From: Clostridium ragsdalei P11 | GTDB taxonomy: Bacteria > Bacillota > Clostridia > Clostridiales > Clostridiaceae | NCBI RefSeq assembly: GCF_001675165.1 | Contig: NZ_LROS01000055.1 | Coordinates: forward strand, 1-64,000 | DNA length: 64,000 nucleotides | Direction: 5' to 3' | In this document: one piece after another, positions 33,807 to 43,245 of the stretch | How the letters are laid out: every line of letters begins with the position of its first letter | How positions within the stretch are numbered: the first letter of the stretch is position 1 | The notes under the pieces: model-generated | Seen by the model: only the letters and a program-made list of their open reading frames with translations | The model's database searches: none | What the model was told of the DNA's origin: nothing | Program-made: the position numbers and the translations under genes

Positions 33807-34568
33807 TCATAATTGTTCTGAGACAATTAATTCTATAGAACTTTTTTCAATTAATTGGTTATACGCTTCAGGTGGAAATTTATCTGTTATTAAGTAATCT
33901 ATATCATCTAAATTACAGTAAGTTACTAGAGAACAAATATCAAATTTTGAATAATCTGCAAGTATAAATACCTCACTGCTTTTTTTTACTGCAATTTTTT
34001 TAATTTCACTTTCAAGTGGAGAAGAATTTGTAACCCCATTAGTTAAGGATATTCCTGTGGCATTCATAAAAGCTTTATTTATATTATAATTTTTAAGCAG
34101 GTTTAAAGAATCTATTCCTGAAAAAGAGTTTGTCTTTCGATTTAATGTTCCTCCAGTTGAAATTATGTTCAAGTTAGTATATTTTAAGCAGTTTATGATA
34201 AAGTTTAGATTATTTGTTACTATAGTAAGGTTATTTTTATCCTTTAAAAAATCGCCCATATTTAAAGTTGTTGTACCTGAATCTATAAATATTATATCTC
34301 CATCTTTAACGAAACGTGAAGCAGCTTTTGCTATTAAACCATTAGTGTAGGTATTTTTTATTTGATTTTCATTAAATGGTGATAACAGTTTAGAATTTGA
34401 TGCAACACCCCCGTATACTTTTTTTATGTTCCCTCTTTTAATTAGTTCCTGTATGTCTCTACGTATAGTGTTTTTGGATACATTAAAAACATCAGTTAAG
34501 GTATCTAAGGTTACAGTATTTTTATTTAACACATATTCCTCTATCTGGTTTATTCTCTTTGATTTCAT
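33807..34568 (-). CDS. DeoR family transcriptional regulator
   Basis: A 253-residue regulator. The N-terminal DeoR winged helix (VTLDTLTDVFNVSKNTIRRD; ELIKRGNIKKVYGG) is followed by the sugar-phosphate-binding DeoRC domain (DGDIIFIDSGTTTLNMGDFL; TIVTNN; GGTLNRKTNSFSG). Such proteins respond to phosphorylated sugars. It is cotranscribed with an aminopeptidase and divergent from a sugar porter gene, which is the more natural target. The structured repeat copy lies between the regulator and the transporter. Confidence 0.9.
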   Translation of the reverse strand: MKSKRINQIEEYVLNKNTVTLDTLTDVFNVSKNTIRRDIQELIKRGNIKKVYGGVASNSKLLSPFNENQIKNTYTNGLIAKAASRFVKDGDIIFIDSGTTTLNMGDFLKDKNNLTIVTNNLNFIINCLKYTNLNIISTGGTLNRKTNSFSGIDSLNLLKNYNINKAFMNATGISLTNGVTNSSPLESEIKKIAVKKSSEVFILADYSKFDICSLVTYCNLDDIDYLITDKFPPEAYNQLIEKSSIELIVSEQL

Positions 34569-34663
34569 AATACCATACCTTTCAAAAATCTAAATTTAAT
34601 ATATTCATATTCTAAATATAATTATATATAAAAATTATTAAAAGTAAATAATTGAGAAGATGT

Positions 34664-34824
34664 TATTTATCCGATTGCTACCATTGCTAATACACCCAGC
34701 TTCTTCAAAGTGGGGTATAAGCACTGCTACGCACCTGGATAAGTTCTTCTAAGGTTCAGATGGAGAAAAGGTATTCCTTATAAGCAAACTCCACCTGAAC
34801 CTAAGAATAACTTGATAAGTTAAG
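34664..34824. repeat. Structured repeat element, copy 2
   Basis: Second copy of the element at 236-410, in the same orientation. It has the hairpin CACCCAGCTT/AAGTGGGGT (34693-34716), the core GCTACGCACCTGGATAA (34727-34743), and a terminal hairpin pairing CTAAGGTTCAGATGGAG with CTCCACCTGAACCTAAG, extended by GATAAGTTCTT/AATAACTTGAT-like bases. Between regulator and transporter genes it could be an ncRNA or a mobile-element remnant. The rest of the 34569-34972 gap contains the promoter at 34874-34903. Confidence 0.55.
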
Positions 34825-34873
34825 CAGAATAAATCTAGTTATGAATAAATAAAAAGGATATAATGGGGAAATG

Positions 34874-34903
34874 TTGACTAAGTTATAAGAAAAGTGATAA
34901 TAT
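34874..34903 (+). promoter_or_regulatory. Promoter of sugar porter gene
   Basis: TTGACT (34874-34879) and TAATAT (34898-34903), 18-bp spacer. Confidence 0.45.
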
Positions 34904-34972
34904 TTAATCAAAAGGTACTCAACATATAATAAATAAATGACCATTCAAAAATGATAGGAGAGATGATTTAAA

Positions 34973-36391
34973 ATGATACAAGCTTCTAATATACAAAAAT
35001 CAAGGTTTTTGAAAAAAATATCTATTATATCAACATTCGGAGGACTTTTATTTGGATATGATACAGGAGTTATAAATGGTTCACTTACTTTTATGTCAAG
35101 AAAAGATCAATTGAATTTAACAGCTGTTACCCAAGGTGCTGTTACAAGTTCTCTAACTTTAGGAGCAGCTTTAGGGGCGGTGTTTACAGGACGTTTATCT
35201 GACAAATATGGAAGAAGAAAACTGCTTAGAACACTTGCGGTAATTTTTTTCTTTGCAACTTTAGGATGTGCGCTTTCACCAACTGCATCAGTTATTATTA
35301 TCTGTAGATTTATACTGGGATTAGCAGTAGGTGGAGCATCAGCTATTGTACCAACATTTTTATCAGAAATGGCTCCTTCAAGTATTAGAGGAAGTATTGT
35401 TTCACAAGATCAATTTATGATTGTATTAGGACAGCTGCTAGCTTACATATTTAATGCTATTTTAGGAAGTATTTCTGGGAATCCTGGAATATGGAGATAT
35501 ATGATAGCAATAGCTACTATTCCAGCAGTTATCTTATGGTTTGGAATGTTATTGGTTCCAGAAACACCAAGATGGCTTGCTGCAAAAGGAAGAACTGCTA
35601 AAGCACTTGAAGTTTTAAAAATGATTCGCGATGAAATGGAAGCACAAAAAGAACTTAAAGTAATACAAAGTAACATAAATAAAGAGGAAAATTTGAAACG
35701 AGTAACTTTTAAGGATTTAGATATTCCGTGGATTCGTCGTCTTGTATTAATTGGAATTGGCATAGGTGTAGCACAGCAGATTGCTGGAGTAAATATAGTT
35801 ATGTATTATGGTACAACAATTTTAGAGAAGGCTGGATTTGGAGTTAAAGCAGCTTTAATTGCCAATATAGGAAATGGAATGGTGTCTGTTATTTCGGCAT
35901 TGGTTTATATGAAATTTTTGGCAAATAGGTTTAATCGTAGGACTATGTTATTATTAGGGTATACTGCTACTACTTTATCAATGGCTGCATTGTCTATAGT
36001 TACGTTTAAGTTAACAGGATCGGCATTACTTCCTTTCATAGTTATTGCTTTAACTATGATTTTTTTGGCTTTCTTTCAAGGAACCATTGGTCCTGTAACG
36101 TGGTTAGAAATGTCTGAAATTTTCCCACTAAAAGTAAGAGGCTTAGGTATGGGAATTGCAACATTCTTTTTATGGATAGGTACGTTTTGTATTGGGTTTA
36201 TGTATCCTATATTATTGAAGACAGTTGGATTAACTTGTTCATTTATTGTATTTGTAGTATTTGGCATTATTGATATATTGTTTACTTATAAATTTGTACC
36301 AGAAACGCGCGATAAATCTTTGGAAGAATTAGAAGAATCCTTTAGAAACTATAATATGAAAAATTGTAAGGAGGCATATGTACAAAGTTAA
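34973..36391 (+). CDS. Sugar porter family MFS transporter
   Basis: A 472-residue, twelve-helix sugar:proton symporter of the XylE/AraE/GalP type. Family signatures are [16 protein letters not shown] in TM1, [13 protein letters not shown] in loop 2-3, [13 protein letters not shown] after TM6, [16 protein letters not shown] in TM7 and the C-terminal [14 protein letters not shown]. The specificity (xylose, arabinose, galactose, glucose, inositol) cannot be read from the sequence. It is divergent from a DeoR regulator. RBS GGAGAGATG. Confidence 0.93.
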   Translation: MIQASNIQKSRFLKKISIISTFGGLLFGYDTGVINGSLTFMSRKDQLNLTAVTQGAVTSSLTLGAALGAVFTGRLSDKYGRRKLLRTLAVIFFFATLGCALSPTASVIIICRFILGLAVGGASAIVPTFLSEMAPSSIRGSIVSQDQFMIVLGQLLAYIFNAILGSISGNPGIWRYMIAIATIPAVILWFGMLLVPETPRWLAAKGRTAKALEVLKMIRDEMEAQKELKVIQSNINKEENLKRVTFKDLDIPWIRRLVLIGIGIGVAQQIAGVNIVMYYGTTILEKAGFGVKAALIANIGNGMVSVISALVYMKFLANRFNRRTMLLLGYTATTLSMAALSIVTFKLTGSALLPFIVIALTMIFLAFFQGTIGPVTWLEMSEIFPLKVRGLGMGIATFFLWIGTFCIGFMYPILLKTVGLTCSFIVFVVFGIIDILFTYKFVPETRDKSLEELEESFRNYNMKNCKEAYVQS

Positions 36392-36527
36392 TTTTTATAA
36401 TTTTACAAGAAGGATTTATGGAAAAGGTTGCAATGTTTTATCAAAATATATTATAGAAAAATTGTTTTTAATGCTTATTAATTATTTTGTATAAGGGAGC
36501 ATAACTTAATTTTATAACAATTTTTAT

Positions 36528-38507
36528 TTAAGGTGTATAAAAATCCTTATCTTGTAATCCTGAATGCACCTGCTGCATATAATTATGCCAAATTTGTCCC
36601 GGGTATGTTCCACCATATAAGTTATCAACATACCTTGGTATATCATATCCAACCCATACTACTGTAGTATAGTAAGCAGAATATCCGCATAACCATCCAT
36701 CCTTCTGGTTACTTGTTGTACCAGTCTTAGCAGCACTAGTAATTCCATTAAGCCTTACATTATATGCAGTACCCCAAGTATTTTCTAAAGTACCTTTTAA
36801 AATATCCGACATTAAATAACTTGCATCATAAGTATATACCCTTCTCTTTCCTAAGTTATTTTCATAAATAGTTTGTCCCTGGCTATTTACAATACTACGT
36901 ATGCATGTAGGAGCAATAAATTCTCCTCCCCTTGCAAGTGTTGAATAAGCAGAGGCCATTTCTATGGGAGTTACTCCATAAGTTAAACCGCCTAATGCAG
37001 CAGATAGAGTGTAATCTTTTTTTACAATTTTATTAAAATCCATATCCCTTACGAAGGATAATCCATAAGTAGGCGTTATGTCATTAAATACTTGGTATGC
37101 AACACTATTTAATGACATTTGCACAGCTGTTCTTATAGATATATCTCCCATATAAACATCACCATCATTATGAGGACCTCCATTTATATAATGGTCATTT
37201 ATAATAGTTGTGTCATCATATCCTTTTTCAAAGGCAGGGGTATAAACTGCCAAAGGTTTAAAAGATGAACCAGGCTGTCTAAAGCACTGAAATGCCCTAT
37301 TCAAATAATCTTTCTCAGGACTTGTTCTACCACCCACTATTGCTATAACATATCCAGTTTCATTATCTATTGAAACAGATGAACCCTGCAGAGAATATAT
37401 TCCTTTATTTTGCTCTGTAAAATCTAGGAGCCCAGTATCTAAGGAATCTTGTAAAAGTTTTTGTTTATCCATATCTATAGAAGTATAAATTTTATATCCA
37501 TTAGTGCGGATGTCATTTATACATTCGTTATATACATTAGAATAATCTTTATCATAACTAGCCATATCCTGCTGTGTATCAAATGTATTTTTAAATTGGA
37601 ACCCATTTAGCTTCATAAGCACCCTTGAAGCACAATTAAGGGCATAGGATTCAACCCATACATTTCCATCATATTTTTCTGGATTTAATACAATTTTATA
37701 GTTAATTGCTGTAGTGTATTGATAATCTGTAATATAATTATTTTCCCTCATTGATAATAGGATAAGATCTCTACGTTTTAATGTATTGTTTATATTCTTT
37801 ATAGGGTTATAGTAAGTAGGATTATTAGGTATTGCAGCTAAAAAGCATATTTCTGATAAATTAAGTTCATTACAACTTTTGTTAAAATATCTCCTTGAAG
37901 CTCCCTCAATTCCATAAGCATTATTGGCAAAATTAATATTATTAATATAAAATTCTAGGATTTGTTGTTTAGTATATTTTTGATCTAATTTTATAGCAAT
38001 TAATATTTCTTCTAATTTTCTTTTATAAGTTTTGTCAAAATTTAAAAACACAGTCCTTGCTAGCTGCTGTGTAATTGTACTTCCACCCTGTGTAATTTTT
38101 CCCTTGTTTTTTATAATAGAATATAAAACTCTAAGATTTGCTTTTATACTAAGAGCACCATGATTAAAATAATCTTTGTCCTCTATAGATATAAAGGCAT
38201 TTTTTACAGCTTGAGGTATATAAAAAGATGTTAAATATAGAGAATTTTTTGAACCATATAGTTTATTTATTACAGTGTTCTTTGAATCGTACAAATAAGT
38301 TGTTTGATTTCCATGAAAAGTACTATATGATATAGAATTTACTTTAGCTGACGCATCATTATAGAGTGATACTGCTATAAATAAATACTTAATACAAAAG
38401 AGTAATATAACTATTATAAATACAGAAAAAACTTTGAGTAGTGTATGCTTTTTTACTTTATGAGTTCTTTTGCTTTTTTGCTTTTTTCGCAATTGAGTCA
38501 CTTCCAT
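36528..38507 (-). CDS. Class A penicillin-binding protein
   Basis: A 659-residue bifunctional peptidoglycan synthase. A short basic cytoplasmic tail and one membrane helix (residues 22-50) precede the GT51 transglycosylase domain (SIEDKDYFNHGAL; TQGGSTITQQLARTVFL). The transpeptidase domain has SFKP in RQPGSSFKPLAVY (catalytic Ser), SLNS, and KTG in SAAKTGTTS. It should polymerise and cross-link cell-wall glycan. Its upstream region (38508-38666) is shared with divergent ytaF. Confidence 0.93.
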   Translation of the reverse strand: MEVTQLRKKQKSKRTHKVKKHTLLKVFSVFIIVILLFCIKYLFIAVSLYNDASAKVNSISYSTFHGNQTTYLYDSKNTVINKLYGSKNSLYLTSFYIPQAVKNAFISIEDKDYFNHGALSIKANLRVLYSIIKNKGKITQGGSTITQQLARTVFLNFDKTYKRKLEEILIAIKLDQKYTKQQILEFYINNINFANNAYGIEGASRRYFNKSCNELNLSEICFLAAIPNNPTYYNPIKNINNTLKRRDLILLSMRENNYITDYQYTTAINYKIVLNPEKYDGNVWVESYALNCASRVLMKLNGFQFKNTFDTQQDMASYDKDYSNVYNECINDIRTNGYKIYTSIDMDKQKLLQDSLDTGLLDFTEQNKGIYSLQGSSVSIDNETGYVIAIVGGRTSPEKDYLNRAFQCFRQPGSSFKPLAVYTPAFEKGYDDTTIINDHYINGGPHNDGDVYMGDISIRTAVQMSLNSVAYQVFNDITPTYGLSFVRDMDFNKIVKKDYTLSAALGGLTYGVTPIEMASAYSTLARGGEFIAPTCIRSIVNSQGQTIYENNLGKRRVYTYDASYLMSDILKGTLENTWGTAYNVRLNGITSAAKTGTTSNQKDGWLCGYSAYYTTVVWVGYDIPRYVDNLYGGTYPGQIWHNYMQQVHSGLQDKDFYTP

Positions 38508-38666
38508 TTTTAATTGTGTACTTATAATATCCCCAGTAAATTTTTTATATATACTTTATCTTGGAACTGCAATGTATTTAAAACATCTCCTTTTCTTGAA
38601 CTCCTAAGCACACTAAAAGTTTAAAGTCATATACTAAAAAGGAAAGAATAAAAAAGGGGACTATGC

Positions 38667-39281
38667 ATGACATTAATTTTATCTGCATTATTGTTTAGTT
38701 TATCCTCTAACCTAGATAATGTAGTTGTAGGTATTGCTTATGGAATAAAGAAAATAAAGATAGGAGTAGTTCCTAACCTTGCAATAGCAGTTATAACTTG
38801 TACAGGAACATTTCTATCAATGTCACTTGGGGTGTATATATCAAAATTTTTACCTCCCAATATAGCAAATGCATTAGGTTCTATAGCCATTGCTATATTG
38901 GGAGTATATTTTATAACACAAAGTATAATAAAACTTATAAATAATAAAAAATCAAATGAACTTGCTTTAAAAGACATTACTGATATGATTGAATATGCCG
39001 AAAAGTCAGATTTGGACAACTCCGGTGATATAAATATAAAAGAAGCTCTTCTTATAGCATTTGGGTTGACCTTTAACAATTTAGGTACTGGCATAGCAGC
39101 TAGTATAACAGGAGTTAGTATTCAATTTACAGTCATATTTACATTTATATTAAGTATTCTTACAATTATAATTGGTGAAGTTGTAGGTAATCATGTATTG
39201 GGTAAATTATTTGGTAAATATGCACCATTAATTTCAGGCATATTGTTAATAGCACTTGGTATAATTGAATTCTTTAATTGA
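38667..39281 (+). CDS. ytaF: YtaF-type sporulation membrane protein
   Basis: A 204-residue membrane protein of the MntP-related YtaF family. It has about six helices, with LSSNLDNVVVGIAYGIKK in the first repeat and FGLTFNNLGTGIAASITGV in the second, and a hydrophilic central loop (EYAEKSDLDNSGDINIKE). YtaF is expressed in spore-forming Firmicutes; the transported ion is not established. It is a single gene with a terminator at 39327-39358. The start ATG follows AAAAGGGG. Confidence 0.8.
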   Translation: MTLILSALLFSLSSNLDNVVVGIAYGIKKIKIGVVPNLAIAVITCTGTFLSMSLGVYISKFLPPNIANALGSIAIAILGVYFITQSIIKLINNKKSNELALKDITDMIEYAEKSDLDNSGDINIKEALLIAFGLTFNNLGTGIAASITGVSIQFTVIFTFILSILTIIIGEVVGNHVLGKLFGKYAPLISGILLIALGIIEFFN

Positions 39282-39326
39282 TATTATTTTACTAATTGTT
39301 ATATAAAAGTAAATTAGAAGAATTAG

Positions 39327-39358
39327 ATGCTGTCTCAAAATACATTTTGAGGCAGTAT
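39327..39358 (+). terminator. Terminator after ytaF
   Basis: ATGCTGTCTCAAAAT/ATTTTGAGGCAGTAT stem, T-rich tail. Confidence 0.8.
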
Positions 39359-39403
39359 ATTTTCTAAGTAACATATTTTTAACATTTGATTTCTTAAAAA
39401 ATA

Positions 39404-39432
39404 TTTACAACTAAGGAATATATGTATATAAT
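39404..39432 (+). promoter_or_regulatory. Promoter of the M-box transcript
   Basis: TTTACA (39404-39409) and TATAAT (39427-39432), 17-bp spacer. Confidence 0.55.
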
Positions 39433-39475
39433 AAGAAACGGATTATTACTAATTAAAAATATAATTTAATAACAT

Positions 39476-39720
39476 TGTTAGGTGAGATTACTGTACAGAC
39501 ATACGCTACTGCCCAGAAATGTCGAGAGACGCCAATGGGTGAGCAGGTACTACCGGATTAAGGTTTTACTTAATGTAGCTGACAACATTCATAGAAATAT
39601 GAATGCTTATGATCTAAGCTTTACAGAGTCAAAGCTCAACGAGTGAAGATGTACTATTTTTTGTCTTGGAATTTATTAAGAATCCAATCTCTTCATTTTG
39701 TTGCGAAGAGATTTTTTTAT
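39476..39720 (+). promoter_or_regulatory. M-box (ykoK) magnesium riboswitch with terminator
   Basis: The highly conserved M-box core is present: ACGCTACTGCCCAGAAATG, then GTCGAGAGACGCCAATGGG (39504-39540), followed by TAGCTGAC and CATAGAAATATGAATGCT segments and AAAGCTCAACGAG. The expression platform is the terminator AATCTCTTC/GAAGAGATT with T7 (39687-39719). When magnesium is abundant the RNA should fold and stop transcription. This supports a magnesium-uptake role for the genes downstream. Confidence 0.9.
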
Positions 39721-39748
39721 TGGATAAATTACCAAGTTAAGGAGAGTG

Positions 39749-39826
39749 ATGAATTTAATGGACGGTGACCCGTGTCATAAATGCAATGATATAAAACTTA
39801 AAGATTTATTGGTAAAAATATTATAG
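39749..39826 (+). CDS. Possible 25-residue CxxC small protein
   Basis: An ATG at 39749 follows AAGGAGAG by 3-5 bases and opens a frame MNLMDGDPCHKCNDIKLKDL plus five residues, ending in TAG. It lies after the riboswitch terminator and before the PRC-barrel gene, so it would be expressed only at low magnesium. The CxxC pair is notable. It may be a small regulatory or metal-binding peptide, or spurious. Confidence 0.4.
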   Translation: MNLMDGDPCHKCNDIKLKDLLVKIL

Positions 39827-39886
39827 GGGATGTACTTGCATTAAAAAATTTGCATTGTGCATCCTGAAAGCAAAGGAGTGTATACA

Positions 39887-40621
39887 ATGCAATTTACAAG
39901 CGTTTATTTAAGCAGAATATTGGGTAATAAAATTTATACGACTAGTAAAGAAGTAATAGGAACTTTAAAGGATGTAGCTGTTGATGTGAATTTTCAAAAT
40001 CCAAAAGTTACCATAGCTGTTGTTAAAACAAAAGAAGGAATAAAATTTATTGGTTTTGATAATATCAGTGTTTCTAAGGAAAAAGGACAGTATGTTTTAA
40101 TGTGTAGTGAAGTTCAAGATAAAGATTTAGGTGACTGTATGTTACTGAAAAAGTATGTTTTGGACAAACAGATTGTTGATGTTAATGGAAGAAAGGTAGT
40201 TAGAGCTAACGATGTTAGGTTAGTTATATTACCATCAGGTATGTTTATTGCAGCAGTAGATATTGGTATGGATGGGCTATTAAGAAGGATTGGAATTGCT
40301 AAACCATTAAAGAGATTAGGATTTAAAATATCAAGTAAACTAATGTTATGGGATGATATTCAAACGGCTTTTACCTCAAAAGACATTTTACTTTCAAAAA
40401 GTTATAATAAACTATCCACAATTCATCCTTCAGATCTGGCAGATATAATTGAGGACTTTGATGTAAATACAGGTGCAATTATTTTCTCTAACTTAGATGC
40501 TGCATCAAAATATAACCTATGTTCTATACCCGTAATTGATGAACAAATGCATATCATAGGGATTGTTAATATAAATGATATTTTCTATGAAATTACTAAG
40601 TCCAATAAAAGGTATAGATAA
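39887..40621 (+). CDS. PRC-barrel / partial MgtE-N / partial CBS protein (internally shortened)
   Basis: A 244-residue protein. Residues 1-155 are two PRC-barrel-like repeats (SVYLSRILGNKIYTTSKEVI; KYVLDKQIVDVNGRKVVRAN). A fragment of an MgtE N-terminal domain follows (STIHPSDLADIIEDFD), then only the last part of a CBS domain (SIPVIDEQMHIIGIVNINDI). Full-length relatives are over 400 residues with a whole MgtE-N domain and two CBS domains. The junction NLDAASKYNLCSIPV looks like an in-frame deletion. It may regulate the adjacent transporter by sensing magnesium or nucleotides, if still functional. ATG follows AAAGGAGTG; its stop overlaps the next gene. Confidence 0.82.
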   Translation: MQFTSVYLSRILGNKIYTTSKEVIGTLKDVAVDVNFQNPKVTIAVVKTKEGIKFIGFDNISVSKEKGQYVLMCSEVQDKDLGDCMLLKKYVLDKQIVDVNGRKVVRANDVRLVILPSGMFIAAVDIGMDGLLRRIGIAKPLKRLGFKISSKLMLWDDIQTAFTSKDILLSKSYNKLSTIHPSDLADIIEDFDVNTGAIIFSNLDAASKYNLCSIPVIDEQMHIIGIVNINDIFYEITKSNKRYR

Positions 40622-40632
40622 TGGAGGCACTA

Positions 40633-41889
40633 ATGATGAATGCAAAGAGAAAAACATGGATGGCAAATTTATTAATATTTTTAAGTGTTTTAGGTCCTGG
40701 AATTATAACAGGTAGTGTAGATAATGATGCAGGTGGTATTACAACATATTCTGTAGCAGGTGCTACCTATGGTTACAAATTACTTTGGTCATTAATCCCA
40801 TGCTTTATTGTGCTTCTTGTAGTGCAGGAAATGAATGCTAGAATGGGAATAGTTACAGGTAAAGGGCTGGCAGATTTAATTAGAGAAAATTTTGGTGTTA
40901 AGGTAATTTCCTTTATGTTTATTGGGCTAGTAATTGCAGATATAGGAAATACAGCTACAGAGTTTGCAGGTATAGCAGGTAGCATGCAGATTTTTGGAGT
41001 AAGTAAATATATATCGGTACCACTAGCTGCTGTTGCAGTATGGATTTTGGTAGTAAAAGGTACATATAAGACTACTGAAAAGTTATTTTTGGTTTTTAGC
41101 ATATTTTTATTATCCTATGTTGGCTCTGCATTTTTCGCTAGACCAGACTGGCATGAAATAGGACATGCATTAATTCATCCTGCTATTGAAACTAATTATG
41201 ACTATATAAGTACGGTTATTGGTATGGTGGGAACTACTATTGCACCCTGGATGCAGTTTTATATGCAGTCAGCAGTTATAGAAAAAGGACTTAAGATGGA
41301 AGAATTTAAATACGAATTTTGGGATGTTGTTGTTGGAAGTGTTATTACAGTAGTAGTTGCTTTCTTTATAATCGTAGCTTGTGGGGCAACACTTCATAAA
41401 AGTGGAATCCAAATAAATGAGGCTAAAGATGCTGCATTAGCGTTAAAGCCACTTGCTGGAGCCTTTGCTTCTCAAATTTTTGCTTTTGGATTATTTATAG
41501 CTTCTATTTTTTCGGCTGCAATACTACCTTTGGCTACAGCATTTTATATTTGTGAAGCTTTTGGGTTTGAAGCTGGTATAAATAAAACATTAAAAGAAGC
41601 ACCACAGTTTTTTACACTGTTTACTATAATAATTATTATTGGGATTGGTATTATATTAATTCCAGGAGCACCTTTAATTCAGATAACATTATGGTCACAA
41701 ATAATAAATGGTGTGTTACTTCCCGTAGTTTTAATTTGTATGATGCTTATGGTAAATAATAAAGATATTATGGGCGAATATGTAAATGGTAGAACTAAAA
41801 ATGTAATAGGATGGGTAACTATTATAGTGTTAATTATATTAACAGTTATTTTAACTTTTGAACCTATTTTAACTGCTTTAAAAAAATAG
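40633..41889 (+). CDS. Nramp-related magnesium transporter (NRMT)
   Basis: A 418-residue, eleven-helix Nramp-fold transporter. TM1 reads GPGIITGSVDNDAGGITTYS where manganese/iron Nramps have DPGN, and TM6 reads GMVGTTIAPWMQFYMQSA where they have A-x-x-M-P-H. Loss of the metal-selective methionine is typical of Nramp-related magnesium transporters. The M-box upstream independently points to magnesium. The ATG at 40633 follows GGAGG; ATGs at 40621 (overlapping the previous stop) and 40636 are alternatives. A terminator follows at 41897. Confidence 0.88.
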   Translation: MMNAKRKTWMANLLIFLSVLGPGIITGSVDNDAGGITTYSVAGATYGYKLLWSLIPCFIVLLVVQEMNARMGIVTGKGLADLIRENFGVKVISFMFIGLVIADIGNTATEFAGIAGSMQIFGVSKYISVPLAAVAVWILVVKGTYKTTEKLFLVFSIFLLSYVGSAFFARPDWHEIGHALIHPAIETNYDYISTVIGMVGTTIAPWMQFYMQSAVIEKGLKMEEFKYEFWDVVVGSVITVVVAFFIIVACGATLHKSGIQINEAKDAALALKPLAGAFASQIFAFGLFIASIFSAAILPLATAFYICEAFGFEAGINKTLKEAPQFFTLFTIIIIIGIGIILIPGAPLIQITLWSQIINGVLLPVVLICMMLMVNNKDIMGEYVNGRTKNVIGWVTIIVLIILTVILTFEPILTALKK

Positions 41890-41896
41890 AGTAAAA

Positions 41897-41935
41897 AAAT
41901 AAAAGCCATCATTGGAGAATGGCTTTTATTTTTAA
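41897..41935. terminator. Bidirectional terminator
   Basis: AAATAAAAGCCAT/ATGGCTTTTATTT between the convergent NRMT and MFS genes. Confidence 0.85.
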
Positions 41936-41954
41936 GTAATACTTACTTTTTAAT

Positions 41955-43169
41955 TTATGCCATCTGTTTCGTTCTGTGCTGGTTAATAAGTGCGATAATG
42001 CATCCTATTGCGGCAATCAAAAATATTATTGCCAATACACCTATGCCAACAGAATAGCTGTATATGTCGCTGATCCCGCCAATAACCGGAGGACCGAAAG
42101 TTTGACCGACATCCATAAGAGTACTCATTATCCCAAGAGAGGCCCCTAGTTGTCCCTTGTGAGCAACATCTGCAGCTAGTGCACTGGTACTTGCAGTGAT
42201 TAAGGCAAAACCAAGTCCATATATGAATATTAAAGGAATAATGGCAAATGTGGATTTCAAAATGGCCAGAAGAAAGAAGGATATACTGCATGTTAGCAGA
42301 CCTGTAACCATCATAGGCAGACGTCCCAATTGATCTGATGCTCTGCCAAACAGTGGTTTGAACAGAATTATTCCAACTAATTGTATACCCAGCAGAATAC
42401 CAATTTCACCTGTAGACATATAAAGTTGTTTTGCATATAGTGGAAATATCATTTCAAATGCACCGTAGGCAAAGTACGTACAAGCTTCAAGTATTCCCAC
42501 TAGAAGAAGTGGACGATAGTTAAGCAATCTCCATAATTTTTTAAAGAAAGAAATATTTTCTGACTTATATTTTTTTACTTTAGCAGTTTCTTTATTTTCG
42601 GTATCTTTTGATTTATGAAAAAACCGAATTGCAAAGGTTAAAGCCAAAATACCTGCAATACCTGCAATAAGATAGACACTTACATATCCACCATTTTGAT
42701 AGGCTGTACCACCAACAGTTGGAGCCAAGGCACGGCCAATTATTGTTGCAGAGGAATAAAGAGATAAATTTTCTCCAGTATTCTTACTGCTAAAGGCGGC
42801 AATAGTAGCCATGGCCACAGGACCAAATGCAGCTGTTGCAAAACCGTGATAGAAACGAACAACGCCAAGCTGCAAAGGATCATTCACCAGTAGATAAAGA
42901 AAAGGTGCACTGGCAAATATTAATAAGGAACCTATAAGAATTTTCTTGTATCCAAAACGATCAGCCAAATCTCCTGCGAGATAGCTTATCAAAATTCCGG
43001 GTATAGTCGATGCTGATGCAATCCAGCCAATTTGTATACCAGTTGCTCCTAAACTTTTTGCAAATATGGGTAAAATAGGAGATTTTGATATGGTAGAACT
43101 AAATATTGCCAGAGCTCCACAGCATCCAATCATAAGAATCATGCGAAGCCCGTTTGAAATGTTTTTCAA
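41955..43169 (-). CDS. MFS drug/metabolite exporter
   Basis: A 404-residue, twelve-helix major facilitator. Loop 2-3 has GDLADRFGYKKILIG, TM4-5 has RFYHGFATAAFGPVAMA, and loop 8-9 has GRASDQLGRLPMMV, which fit the drug:proton antiporter subfamily. A basic loop (FFHKSKDTENKETAKVKKYK) joins the halves. Base composition is somewhat higher in GC than its neighbours, a weak hint of transfer. An apparent remnant of another gene lies just upstream at 43246-43377. Substrate unknown. RBS TAGGAGGAAT. Confidence 0.9.
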   Translation of the reverse strand: MKNISNGLRMILMIGCCGALAIFSSTISKSPILPIFAKSLGATGIQIGWIASASTIPGILISYLAGDLADRFGYKKILIGSLLIFASAPFLYLLVNDPLQLGVVRFYHGFATAAFGPVAMATIAAFSSKNTGENLSLYSSATIIGRALAPTVGGTAYQNGGYVSVYLIAGIAGILALTFAIRFFHKSKDTENKETAKVKKYKSENISFFKKLWRLLNYRPLLLVGILEACTYFAYGAFEMIFPLYAKQLYMSTGEIGILLGIQLVGIILFKPLFGRASDQLGRLPMMVTGLLTCSISFFLLAILKSTFAIIPLIFIYGLGFALITASTSALAADVAHKGQLGASLGIMSTLMDVGQTFGPPVIGGISDIYSYSVGIGVLAIIFLIAAIGCIIALINQHRTKQMA

Positions 43170-43245
43170 AATTCATTCCTCCTAAAATTTAATATGAAGG
43201 TATCTCCTTCTGAGTTGGTTCTAACTTATAATCCTCACGTAAATT

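Noticed and set aside
34569-34972. Riboswitch upstream of the sugar porter
   Set aside because: The structured sequence is a dispersed element also present at 236-410 next to an unrelated gene, so it is not a sugar-specific leader.
40621-41889. Annotation of the Nramp-fold gene as a manganese or iron transporter
   Set aside because: The DPGN and MPH motifs are both replaced and the leader is a magnesium M-box, so magnesium is the better assignment.
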